In this document: positions 27,917 through 35,802 of the stretch, piece by piece
Layout: each line of letters starts with the position of its first letter
How positions within the stretch are numbered: the stretch's first letter is position 1
NCBI GenBank assembly: GCA_003139095.1
Contig: PLHW01000041.1
Location: forward strand, 261-64,260
Origin: Acidobacteriaceae bacterium
GTDB taxonomy: Bacteria > Acidobacteriota > Terriglobia > Terriglobales > Acidobacteriaceae
Reading direction: 5' to 3'
Length of the DNA stretch: 64,000 bases
Made by a program: the position numbers and the translations under genes
The notes under the pieces: generated by a model
What the model saw: the letters and a program-made list of their open reading frames with translations, nothing else
Told to the model about the DNA's origin: nothing
The model's database searches: none

Positions 27917-29562
27917 TCGGCCGCCGAACGAAATTCCACTTTGTAATGTGCTTTGCACTTTTGTGCTGCGTTGGATCGATTGCGACGAACGCATGGGCGC
28001 AGAACGGCGGCGATCTGCGCTTCTGCGTACGCTCCGAACCGAAGACGTTCGATCCGCTGCTGGTGGATGACGACTCTTCGCTCTCCATCCGGTATCTGAC
28101 GGGCGGAGTCCTGGCGCGGGTCAACCGGCACACGCAGGAACTGGAGCCGGAACTTGCGGAATCGTGGAAGGTTTCGCCCGACAGCAAACAGATCACGTTC
28201 AAGCTGCGGCACGGGGTGCATTTCTCCGACGGCACGCCGTTTGCGGCCGACGATGTCGCTTTCACGGTACAACGTCTGATGGATCCGGCATTGCACTCGA
28301 ACACGGGAGACGCGTTCCGGTCGGGCAGCGGGGCGGTTACGACGAAGGTGATTGCGCCCGATCAGATTGCCATCACTTTTCCGGCGCCAGTAGTGGGGCT
28401 GGATCGGATGTTTGACGAGGTCGCGATCATGTCGGCGCACTCGGCGAAGAAGGAGGGCGCCGTGCTCGGCCCGTTTATGGTGGCCGAATACAAGCCGGGA
28501 TCAAGCGTGCGCCTGGAGCGCAATCCGTATTACTGGAAGAAAGACGCGCAGGGACGCCGCCTGCCGTACCTCGATTCCATTCATATCGATATTCAGGGAA
28601 ATCGCGATGTCGAGATGCTGCGCTTCAAACGCGGGGAAATCGATCTGATCAATGTGATCGATACCGATTATTTCGATCGGCTCGCGTCGAGTTCGCCACA
28701 ACTGGTGCACGATGCCGGACCTTCGCTCGATTCCGACTTTATGTGGTTCAACGAGGTGGGGAACGCGCCGATTCCGGAGTACAAGCGGGCATGGTTCGGG
28801 TCGGTAAATTTCCGGCGCGCGATTTCCGAGGCGATCAACCGCGACGATCTGGCGCGCATCGTTTACAACGGTCATGCGCAGCCCGCGGTCGGTCCGATTT
28901 CGCCGGCGAACAAATTCTGGTTCAACAGCCATCTGAAAGCCGAAGCGCACAACCCGCAGGGCGCGCTCGAACGATTGAAGGCGGACGGGTTCCACATGCA
29001 GAACGGAACACTCGTCGACAAGAGCGGCAACCAGGTTGAGTTTTCGATTGTCACGAATGCCGGTAGCAAGGCGCGGGAACGGATGAGCGTACTGATCCAG
29101 GAAGACCTCGGCAAAATCGGCATCAAGGTCAACCTGGTGCCGCTCGATTTTCCGTCGCTGATCGAGCGCATCACGCACACTTTCAATTACGAGGCCGCGA
29201 TGCTCGGCTTCCGCAACATCGATCTCGATCCGAATGGACAGATGAACATCTGGCTCAGTTCGGCATCGAATCACGCGTGGAACCCGGAGCAGAAATCTCC
29301 GGCAACCGCGTGGGAAGCGGAGATCGACAAATTGATGCGGGAACAGGCGTCGACGGCCGACCTGAAGAAACGCAAGCAGGCTTTCGATCGCGTGCAGGAG
29401 ATTGTCTACGAACAGGCGCCTCTTATTTACCTGATCAACCAGAATGCGTTGTCGGCGGTGTCGACCTCGGTTGCGGGCGCGAGTCCTGGAATCCTGTATC
29501 CACAGACGTTCTGGAACGCGGAGCGGCTGACGCTCAACGGGACGACGACGGCGAAACGCTGA
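27913..29562 (+). CDS. peptide-binding protein, SBP family 5 (DppA/OppA type)
   Basis: A 549-residue periplasmic solute-binding protein. The signal peptide (residues 1-29) ends in NAWA-Q and lacks a lipobox. Family features are FCVRSEPKTFDPLLVDD, LAESWKVSPDSKQITFKLR with GVHFSDGTPFAADDV, and NFRRAISEAINRDDLA. It would capture di- or oligopeptides and hand them to the permease pair. An AGGAGGT lies 7 nt before the ATG, the best SD of the operon, consistent with the high level needed for a binding protein. Gene order B-C-A is unusual, because the binding protein usually comes first. Confidence 0.93.
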   Translation: MIGRRTKFHFVMCFALLCCVGSIATNAWAQNGGDLRFCVRSEPKTFDPLLVDDDSSLSIRYLTGGVLARVNRHTQELEPELAESWKVSPDSKQITFKLRHGVHFSDGTPFAADDVAFTVQRLMDPALHSNTGDAFRSGSGAVTTKVIAPDQIAITFPAPVVGLDRMFDEVAIMSAHSAKKEGAVLGPFMVAEYKPGSSVRLERNPYYWKKDAQGRRLPYLDSIHIDIQGNRDVEMLRFKRGEIDLINVIDTDYFDRLASSSPQLVHDAGPSLDSDFMWFNEVGNAPIPEYKRAWFGSVNFRRAISEAINRDDLARIVYNGHAQPAVGPISPANKFWFNSHLKAEAHNPQGALERLKADGFHMQNGTLVDKSGNQVEFSIVTNAGSKARERMSVLIQEDLGKIGIKVNLVPLDFPSLIERITHTFNYEAAMLGFRNIDLDPNGQMNIWLSSASNHAWNPEQKSPATAWEAEIDKLMREQASTADLKKRKQAFDRVQEIVYEQAPLIYLINQNALSAVSTSVAGASPGILYPQTFWNAERLTLNGTTTAKR

Positions 29563-29570
29563 GAGCGGCG

Positions 29571-30422
29571 ATGACGGCGCATGCTCCTATTCCCGATGAC
29601 GCACCGAGCGTGCTGTCCGCTACGGTGACGGTGCGTTATCCGGACAAAGCGCCGGTGTTGCGCGGCTGCTCGATCGAGATTGGGCGCGGCGAGATCGTTG
29701 GCCTGGTGGGCCAGAGCGGCTCGGGCAAAAGCACTCTGGCGCTGGCCATCCTGGGATTGCTGGGGCGGCAACGCGCGACCATTGAGGGGAACGTTCAGTT
29801 TCAAGGGGCGGACCTGCTTAGGATGAGCGAGCGGGAGTTGCGCAAACTGCGCGGGCGCGCGCTCAGCCTGGTGCTGCAAAGCCCACTGGCATCGCTCAAT
29901 CCAGCTCTTAAGATTCGGACGCAACTGCGGGAGGCGTGGCGAATCCACCGTGACTCGGCCGCGGCCGACTGCCAGCTTGCCATTGAGCAGGCGCTCAGAA
30001 GCGTCAGCCTGCCGGCCGACGGCGATTTTCTTCAAAAGCACGCTTCGCAACTGAGCGTGGGGCAGGCGCAGCGCGTGCTGATTGCGATGGCTGTAATGCA
30101 CAGGCCCGCGCTCCTGATTGCCGACGAGGCGACGAGCGCGCTCGATGTCATCACGCAGTCGGAAATACTGCAACTGTTCGCGCAACTGAATCGCGACACC
30201 GGGATGTCGATCCTATACATCTCGCACGACCTGCCGTCGGTCGCGGGAATCTGCCAGCGGATTGCCATTTTGAACGAGGGCGAAATCGTGGAGAGCGGCT
30301 CGACCGAGCAAATCTTCGAGGCTCCGGTCCATCCTTACACACGCCGTTTGATGGCATCGCTACCTGCCATCCCAACTCGCTTCGAAGAGTCGCAAGCCAA
30401 GGCGCAAGCCGCCGCCCGCTGA
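29571..30422 (+). CDS. peptide ABC transporter ATPase, DppD/OppD type
   Basis: A 283-residue ATPase with Walker A GQSGSGKST, Q-loop LVLQSPLASLNP, Walker B LLIADEATSALD, the switch His in SHDLPSV, and the peptide-family C-terminus (PVHPYTRRLMASLP). The signature is LSVGQAQR in place of LSGGQxQR. Typical peptide importers have two ATPases (D and F); only one is encoded here, so it would work as a homodimer or borrow a partner. It starts 8 nt after the binding-protein stop and closes the operon. A 7-bp hairpin (CGGGACA-ACT-TGTCCCG, 30506-30522) follows. Confidence 0.9.
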   Translation: MTAHAPIPDDAPSVLSATVTVRYPDKAPVLRGCSIEIGRGEIVGLVGQSGSGKSTLALAILGLLGRQRATIEGNVQFQGADLLRMSERELRKLRGRALSLVLQSPLASLNPALKIRTQLREAWRIHRDSAAADCQLAIEQALRSVSLPADGDFLQKHASQLSVGQAQRVLIAMAVMHRPALLIADEATSALDVITQSEILQLFAQLNRDTGMSILYISHDLPSVAGICQRIAILNEGEIVESGSTEQIFEAPVHPYTRRLMASLPAIPTRFEESQAKAQAAAR

Positions 30423-30583
30423 CGAGTCCTTCCTCCTTTCGGACCCTCGGAAACAGCTGGTTCATTCACCTGAGAAATGGGCGGATTGGCCCAACCCATG
30501 GGCAACGGGACAACTTGTCCCGGCCCTCCACGAATTGTGAGCGGCGCCCCCTGAAATAAAAGGAGTTAATGGCGGGCTAGGAA

Positions 30584-30597
30584 GGAACTGCGCTTGC
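30584..30597 (+). promoter_or_regulatory. candidate sigma-54 promoter of subtilase 2
   Basis: AGGAAC then TTGCA, with GG (30584-30585) and GC (30596-30597) separated by exactly 10 nt. The -12 half TTGCA is a perfect match; the -24 half keeps GG and AC. The predicted start near 30609 gives a ~45-nt leader with GGAG before the ATG at 30653. Confidence 0.45.
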
Positions 30598-30652
30598 AAT
30601 GTTTAGCGCAGGTGCACCTCTATCGACATCGAGGTGTGCGGAGAATGAAATT

Positions 30653-32392
30653 ATGAAGCAAATGACCAAAGTAACCGCCGTGTTTCGGTGCTTGGCCTTA
30701 GCCGGGATGATGCTCGCAGCGGCGACGGCATGGGGATCAGGCGGGAGCAAGGGAACATCCAGCAAGCTCTCCCCCGACTTGGCAGCAGTGCCACAGGGCA
30801 AGACGGTGAATGTGATCGTTCAGTACTCGGCATTGACTCAACACGATATTTCCCAGGCTCAGAGTGTGGCGCTGCGGGGAACGGCGCCGAAGACTTTCCC
30901 GCTGATCCAGGCGGTCGCGCTCACGATGAACTCCAGCAAACTGGCGAGCCTGGTGAGCGATCCTCACGTCAAGCACATTTCGCTTGACCATCAGGTTTTC
31001 AACACGTCGACGACAACCGATTTCTACGATCAGGCCGTGAACGCGCCGTACGCGTGGTCGGCTGGCCTGGACGGGAGCGGGATCGGCGTAGCGATCATCG
31101 ACAGCGGTGTTGCCGACCAAGGCGACTTTACGGGGACGAATGCATCACGCATCGTTTATAGCGCGAACTACAACAACGACGGAATCAACAATGCCTTTGG
31201 CCACGGGACGCACGTGGCGGGCATTCTGGCCGGCGACGGAGAGAACTCGACAGGGCCGAACTATACGAAGACCTTCAAAGGAATTGCGCCAAACGCAAAT
31301 TTGCTCAGCTTCCGGGTGCTGGATGGAATCGGCGTCGGCACGGACAGCAGCGTGATTGCGGGCATTCAGGCGGCGGTGAGCCTGAAGTCCACTTACAACA
31401 TTCGCGTCATGAACATCTCTCTGGGGCGGCCGGTATTCGAAAGCTATACGGTCGATCCGCTATGCCAGGCGGTGGAAGCGGCGTGGAAAGCGGGGATCGT
31501 GGTCGTTGCCGCGGCGGGCAATGACGGACGCGACAATTCTTTTGGCACGAATGGATATGAAACGATTGCGGCGCCCGGGAACGATCCCTATGTCATCACG
31601 GTCGGCGCCATGAAACCGATGGGGACCGCGACCCGCGCGGACGATCTGATTGCGAGTTATAGCTCGAAGGGGCCAACAGCGGTCGACCACATCGCGAAAC
31701 CGGATCTGGTCGCTCCCGGCAACCTGATTGTATCGACCTTGGCATCGACGAGCGCTGCGATTTTCTCGATGTTTCCGCAGGATCAGGTTCCGATGAATTA
31801 CTACAGCACGTCGGGGGGCAGTGCGCCTTCGTCGACTTACTTCATTCTGAGTGGCACGAGCATGGCGACGCCGGTGGTTAGCGGAGCGGCGGCGCTCTTA
31901 CTCCAGCAAAACCCAAAGCTGACACCGGATCAGGTGAAGGCACGGCTGATGCTAACTGCATATAAGACTTTTCCGAAATCGAGCACGGCGGTCGATCCGG
32001 TGACGGGCATTTCGTACACGGATTATTACGACATGTTCACGGTTGGGGCTGGGTACGTCGACATTCAGGCGGCGCTCTCCAACACACAACTCGCCTCGTC
32101 CAAGGTTACCGCTCAGTCGCCAGCAGTCGCAGTCGACAAGAGTAAGAATGTATACGTAGTGACTAACTCCTCCGTGGTTTGGGGCACCTCGGGTACTTGG
32201 GCTACCTCGGTGGTCTGGGGCACTTCGGTGGTTTCGCTGAGTCAGCAGGAAACGGTCGTATTAGGATCCTCGGTGGTCTGGGGAACACCCTCCGATACTG
32301 GATACAGCGTGGTGTGGGGAACGTCCGCACCGCAGTCCAACCTGGTGGCACAAGCCGATGCGGCAACCGTCACCTATTTTGGAGAGAACTAG
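30653..32392 (+). CDS. secreted subtilisin-like S8 peptidase with SVVWGT repeats (subtilase 2)
   Basis: A 579-residue paralogue of subtilase 1. It has a signal peptide (residues 1-~28), a propeptide, and a catalytic triad in VAIIDSGVAD, GHGTHVAG and LSGTSMATP. Long identical stretches with subtilase 1, such as KPDLVAPGNLI and GNDPYVITVGAMK, show recent duplication. The C-terminal ~80 residues contain four SVVWGT units. In subtilase 1 the same position has FAVWGG, so the two tails diverged within their repeats while keeping V-W-G. The ATG at 30653 was chosen over a start 54 nt upstream because GGAG precedes it by ~9 nt and the signal peptide begins there. The sensor-domain gene follows after 41 bp without a terminator. 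Confidence 0.92.
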   Translation: MKQMTKVTAVFRCLALAGMMLAAATAWGSGGSKGTSSKLSPDLAAVPQGKTVNVIVQYSALTQHDISQAQSVALRGTAPKTFPLIQAVALTMNSSKLASLVSDPHVKHISLDHQVFNTSTTTDFYDQAVNAPYAWSAGLDGSGIGVAIIDSGVADQGDFTGTNASRIVYSANYNNDGINNAFGHGTHVAGILAGDGENSTGPNYTKTFKGIAPNANLLSFRVLDGIGVGTDSSVIAGIQAAVSLKSTYNIRVMNISLGRPVFESYTVDPLCQAVEAAWKAGIVVVAAAGNDGRDNSFGTNGYETIAAPGNDPYVITVGAMKPMGTATRADDLIASYSSKGPTAVDHIAKPDLVAPGNLIVSTLASTSAAIFSMFPQDQVPMNYYSTSGGSAPSSTYFILSGTSMATPVVSGAAALLLQQNPKLTPDQVKARLMLTAYKTFPKSSTAVDPVTGISYTDYYDMFTVGAGYVDIQAALSNTQLASSKVTAQSPAVAVDKSKNVYVVTNSSVVWGTSGTWATSVVWGTSVVSLSQQETVVLGSSVVWGTPSDTGYSVVWGTSAPQSNLVAQADAATVTYFGEN

Positions 32393-32433
32393 TATCCAGC
32401 ATCGACCGGACATCGATACGAGGATCACTGCAT

Positions 32434-33162
32434 ATGAAAAACTCACGCCTCGCAACCGCATTCATAACCACGATCACGATGGGCGGGCTTGCAATGCTGG
32501 GGGGCAGCGTACTGAAGATGAATGCCCTGCATGGACACGAGTTCGTGGCCCTGCTGATTCTGGGCGCCATTACGTCGCGCACCAAGGTCAAGTTGCCCGG
32601 CCTGGACGGCACAATGTCGGTGAATCTGCCGTTCATGCTGATTGCAGCCGCTCAATTGAGCCTGTTTGAAACCGTAACCGTGGCGCTGGTTTCCGCAACG
32701 TTGCAGAGCATTCCGAAACGCGGCGGCCAGTTGCAGCCTGTGAAAATGTTGTTTAACGCCAGCACCGTCGTGCTGGCGGCGGGAGTGGCAGCCCTGCTGT
32801 TGCATAGTGAAAAGTTGATTGGCCTTCACTCCGGATCAATGGCGCTGATGGCGGCGTGTAGCATGTTTTTCCTGGTGAATACCTTGCCCGTCGCGACCAT
32901 CATCGCCATTACCGAAGGATCAGGGATGATGAAAATCTGGTCGAGTATCGCGCACCTGTCGTTTCCGTACTATGTGGCGTGTACGGGAGTGACCTCGATG
33001 GTGACGGCGGCCAGTCAACGAGTGGGATGGCAGGCTCCGCTGGCCGTTCTTCCAGTCATGTTGCTGTTGTACCTCTCTTATCAGAAATACTTCCGACAGA
33101 ACACGGAGGAGGGACAACTCGTGCCGGCGACGGCACGGGCACGAGCGGCGGGGGCTCACTAA
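32434..33162 (+). CDS. polytopic membrane protein, stand-alone copy of the HD-GYP protein's sensor domain
   Basis: A 242-residue protein with 7-8 membrane segments. It repeats the landmarks of the N-terminal sensor domain encoded at 23786: LPGLDGTMSVN, FFLVNTLPV, LSFPYY and GWQAPLAVLPV. The cytoplasmic HD-GYP, GAF and GGDEF output is missing and the protein ends in a short polar tail. It probably senses the same signal or pairs with the longer protein, or it regulates or serves the protease encoded 41 bp upstream. I know no named family for this domain. Confidence 0.85.
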   Translation: MKNSRLATAFITTITMGGLAMLGGSVLKMNALHGHEFVALLILGAITSRTKVKLPGLDGTMSVNLPFMLIAAAQLSLFETVTVALVSATLQSIPKRGGQLQPVKMLFNASTVVLAAGVAALLLHSEKLIGLHSGSMALMAACSMFFLVNTLPVATIIAITEGSGMMKIWSSIAHLSFPYYVACTGVTSMVTAASQRVGWQAPLAVLPVMLLLYLSYQKYFRQNTEEGQLVPATARARAAGAH

Positions 33163-33182
33163 ACTTCAACATTCACTCATCG

Positions 33183-33209
33183 TTTGAGGTTGCAATTTGT
33201 GACCTCAAA
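33183..33209 (+). terminator. hairpin after the sensor-domain gene
   Basis: TTTGAGGT and ACCTCAAA form a perfect 8-bp stem with an 11-nt loop, 21 nt after the stop. There is no T-run, so its activity as a terminator is uncertain. Confidence 0.35.
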
Positions 33210-33385
33210 TCTGCACCTTCTGCGCCTCGGTCGTCGATTCGGCGACCGGAGCGCAAACTTTTCCCTTCCCCGCGGGTTTGTATGGTCGAAGCCTCTTACC
33301 ACCGTATGCAGGTGCAGGAACGGGCTGAATTCGCTACCATAGGGAATATTGCCGGTTCAGTGTGCATCCAATTAAATTAAAGATT

Positions 33386-34000
33386 ATGAAGATCCAACAA
33401 CTCTTGCCGCGCCGCGTTTTGCCGATTGCATTCGCCCTTTGCCTTTTGCTTGTCCTGCCTTCCGCTCTGCCGGTTTTGGCGGACGATGTGCCGGATGGGC
33501 TACGGCCTCCCAAGGGGGCGCAGACCGCACTGGTAGTTTTTGAGGACTTGCAGTGTCCGCAATGCGGACGGGTCGCTCCGCTGCTGGTGCAGGCCTCGCA
33601 CACCTACAAGATTCCGCTGGTGCAGCACGATTTCCCTCTGCCAATGCACAACTGGTCGTTTGAGGCGGCCGTGCTCGCGCGCTATTTCGATACGCAGTCA
33701 AAAGAACTTGGGGACCAGTTTCGCGCAACGGTTTTCGAGCACCAGATGGAGATTAGTCCACAGACGCTGCATGGATTTGCCGAGAAGTTTGCCTCGGACC
33801 ACAAGCTGAGTTTGCCGTTTGCCGTCGATAAAGACCCGAAGCTGATTGCGCTGGTGAACGCGGACAAAGATCTGGGCGTGGGCCTGCACATCGACCACAC
33901 GCCGACGATTTGGATTGTGAGCAACAAGAAAGGCGGTAAGCCGTTTGTCGAGGTGAAGGATACGTCGCAGCTTTACGTGATGATCGACGCGATGAAGTAG
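33386..34000 (+). CDS. DsbA-like thioredoxin-fold protein
   Basis: A 204-residue exported oxidoreductase. The signal peptide (residues ~1-35) ends around LPVLAD. The thioredoxin fold follows with the redox motif CPQC (EDLQCPQCGRVAPLL) and a cis-Pro region HTPTIWIV. It resembles the thioredoxin_4/DsbA group that oxidises or isomerises cysteines in exported proteins; CPQC is a less common motif than CPHC. The ATG at 33386 was chosen because the signal peptide begins there. It is convergent with fabF. Confidence 0.88.
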   Translation: MKIQQLLPRRVLPIAFALCLLLVLPSALPVLADDVPDGLRPPKGAQTALVVFEDLQCPQCGRVAPLLVQASHTYKIPLVQHDFPLPMHNWSFEAAVLARYFDTQSKELGDQFRATVFEHQMEISPQTLHGFAEKFASDHKLSLPFAVDKDPKLIALVNADKDLGVGLHIDHTPTIWIVSNKKGGKPFVEVKDTSQLYVMIDAMK

Positions 34001-34003
34001 AGC

Positions 34004-34095
34004 GAGGGCAGAGGGCATTGGTGTCAATTTTCGTTACTTCCGTCCGCACGTCGAGGAGTTCACTTCTGCAATCTGCCCTCTGACCTCTGCAATTT
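34004..34095. repeat. fold-back repeat between convergent genes (TCTGCAATCT type)
   Basis: GCAGAGGGCA (34008-34017) pairs with TGCCCTCTG (34073-34081), and the right side continues with further CTCTGCAATTT units and a T-rich end. The same unit family reappears at 58910-58990. It may terminate both convergent genes. Confidence 0.5.
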
Positions 34096-34098
34096 TTC

Positions 34099-35334
34099 TT
34101 ACTCTGCCCAGCGCTTGAAGAGCAGCGCCCCATTCGTTCCGCCGAAGCCGAAGGAGTTGGACATCGCATAGTCAAAGCTGGCTTTGCGGGCCTGGTTCGG
34201 GACGAAGTCCATGTTGTCGGTTTCGGGGTCCTGATTCTCCAGATTGATGGTGGGCGGAAAGATCTGATCGCGCAACGCCAGCACCGTGACGGCTGCCTCC
34301 AGACCGCCCGCGCCGCCCAGCAAGTGACCGGTCATCGATTTGGTCGAACTCACCGGAACAGTCTTTCCAAATAAATTGCGGATGGCGTGAGCTTCGAGCG
34401 TGTCGCCGATGGGGGTGGAAGTTCCATGCGCATTGACGTAGCCGATGGCCGAGGGCTCGAGCTTGGCGTCGCGGAGAGCGTTGCGCATAACGCGATAGCC
34501 GCCTTCGTGCTCGGGCGCGGGCTGCGTCATGTGGTACGCGTCGGCGCTCATGCCATAGCCAACAATTTCGGCGAGGATGGGCGCCCCACGGCGGCGCGCA
34601 TGTTCGAGCTCTTCCAGAATCATGATGCCTGCGCCTTCGCCCATGACGAAACCGTCGCGGTCTTTATCCCAGGGCCGGCTGGCGCGCGCGGGCTCGTCGT
34701 TGCGTGTGGAGAGCGCACGCATCGCGGCGAATCCGCCGACGCCCATGGGCGTGATGGCAGCTTCCGCGCCACCGGCGATCATGACGTCCGCATCCAGGTG
34801 CTGGATGATGCGGAAGGAATCGCCGATGGAATGCGCGCTGGTGGTGCAGGCCGTGGCCGTCGCTTCGTTCGGCCCCTTGGCGCCGTACTTCATGGACACG
34901 TGGCCGGCGGCGAGATTGATGATGGCGGCGGGAATGAAGAAGGGCGAAATTTTGCGCGGACCGCCTTCGAGCAGCGCCCGATGCTCGCGCTCGATCACGT
35001 CGAATCCGCCAATGCCGGAGCCGATGTGCACGCCCACGCGCTCGGCATTTTCGGGCCCGATGACGAGGCCGGACATTTTGAACGCTTCATCGCTCGCGGC
35101 GAGCGCGAAATGGATGAAGCGCGCCATTTTCTTGACTTCTTTTTTTTCGATGAAATTCAGCGGGTCGAAGTTGCGGACCTCGGCGGCGATCTGGCAGGCA
35201 AAAGCGGACGCGTCGAAGCCGGTGATGCGGCCGACACCGCTCTTGCCCGCAAGCAGACCCTGCCACACATCGGCAGTGGTGTTGCCCAGCCCGCAGATGA
35301 GGCCGAGGCCGGTGACTACGACGCGGCGCGGCAC
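34099..35334 (-). CDS. fabF: 3-oxoacyl-[acyl-carrier-protein] synthase II
   Basis: A 411-residue condensing enzyme that extends acyl-ACP with malonyl-ACP in fatty acid synthesis. The active-site Cys lies in TACTTSAHSIGD and the two His residues in NAHGTSTPIGD and STKSMTGHLLGGAGG. The GTG at 35334 was chosen over the ATG at 35382: it starts one base after the acpP stop, gives the standard length, and puts the canonical RRVVVTGLG at residue 3. The pair acpP-fabF is a classical fatty acid operon. Confidence 0.93.
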   Translation of the reverse strand: MPRRVVVTGLGLICGLGNTTADVWQGLLAGKSGVGRITGFDASAFACQIAAEVRNFDPLNFIEKKEVKKMARFIHFALAASDEAFKMSGLVIGPENAERVGVHIGSGIGGFDVIEREHRALLEGGPRKISPFFIPAAIINLAAGHVSMKYGAKGPNEATATACTTSAHSIGDSFRIIQHLDADVMIAGGAEAAITPMGVGGFAAMRALSTRNDEPARASRPWDKDRDGFVMGEGAGIMILEELEHARRRGAPILAEIVGYGMSADAYHMTQPAPEHEGGYRVMRNALRDAKLEPSAIGYVNAHGTSTPIGDTLEAHAIRNLFGKTVPVSSTKSMTGHLLGGAGGLEAAVTVLALRDQIFPPTINLENQDPETDNMDFVPNQARKASFDYAMSNSFGFGGTNGALLFKRWAE

Positions 35335-35335
35335 A

Positions 35336-35581
35336 CTATTTGCCTGCCTTAGCGTGTTTGCCGATGTAGTCGATGGCGTCATTCACGGTGCGAATCTTCT
35401 CGGCGTCCTCGTCGGGGATTTCTATATCGAAGGCCTCCTCGAAGGCCATCACGAGTTCGACGGTATCGAGCGAATCGGCGCCAAGGTCGTCTACGAACGA
35501 TGCGCTGGGAGTGACTTCGCCCTCGTCCACGCCCAACTGCTCGACGATAATCTGCTTCACTTTTTCATCTACTGCTGCCAT
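35336..35581 (-). CDS. acpP: acyl carrier protein
   Basis: An 81-residue acidic protein that carries acyl chains on a phosphopantetheine arm attached to the Ser of [12 protein letters not shown]. Length and composition are typical. GAGGAGAAC precedes the ATG at a good distance. It is directly upstream of and almost contiguous with fabF. Confidence 0.97.
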   Translation of the reverse strand: MAAVDEKVKQIIVEQLGVDEGEVTPSASFVDDLGADSLDTVELVMAFEEAFDIEIPDEDAEKIRTVNDAIDYIGKHAKAGK

Positions 35582-35726
35582 GTTCTCCTCGCTTCTGAGT
35601 CTGGGGTCGCGCGGCGGATTGGGCCGGCGTTTTACGACTGCGTTTTGATCACACTATTAGATGATGAAATCGAAACCATTAGTCTAAAAGGGAATGCAAA
35701 AGTATGCAAAGGCGGAAAACAGTTCC

Positions 35727-35782
35727 CGGTTCTCAGTTCTCAGTAAAAACCCGTGGCGCTAAGGACGGAAAACTGAGAACCG
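35727..35782. repeat. fold-back of the GTTCTCAGTTCTCA repeat family
   Basis: CGGTTCTCAGTT (35727-35738) and AACTGAGAACCG (35771-35782) are perfectly complementary and flank about 30 bp. This lies between the amidohydrolase operon's end and the acpP promoter side. Confidence 0.7.
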
Positions 35783-35802
35783 TGAATTTCTCAATTTGGA
35801 CT

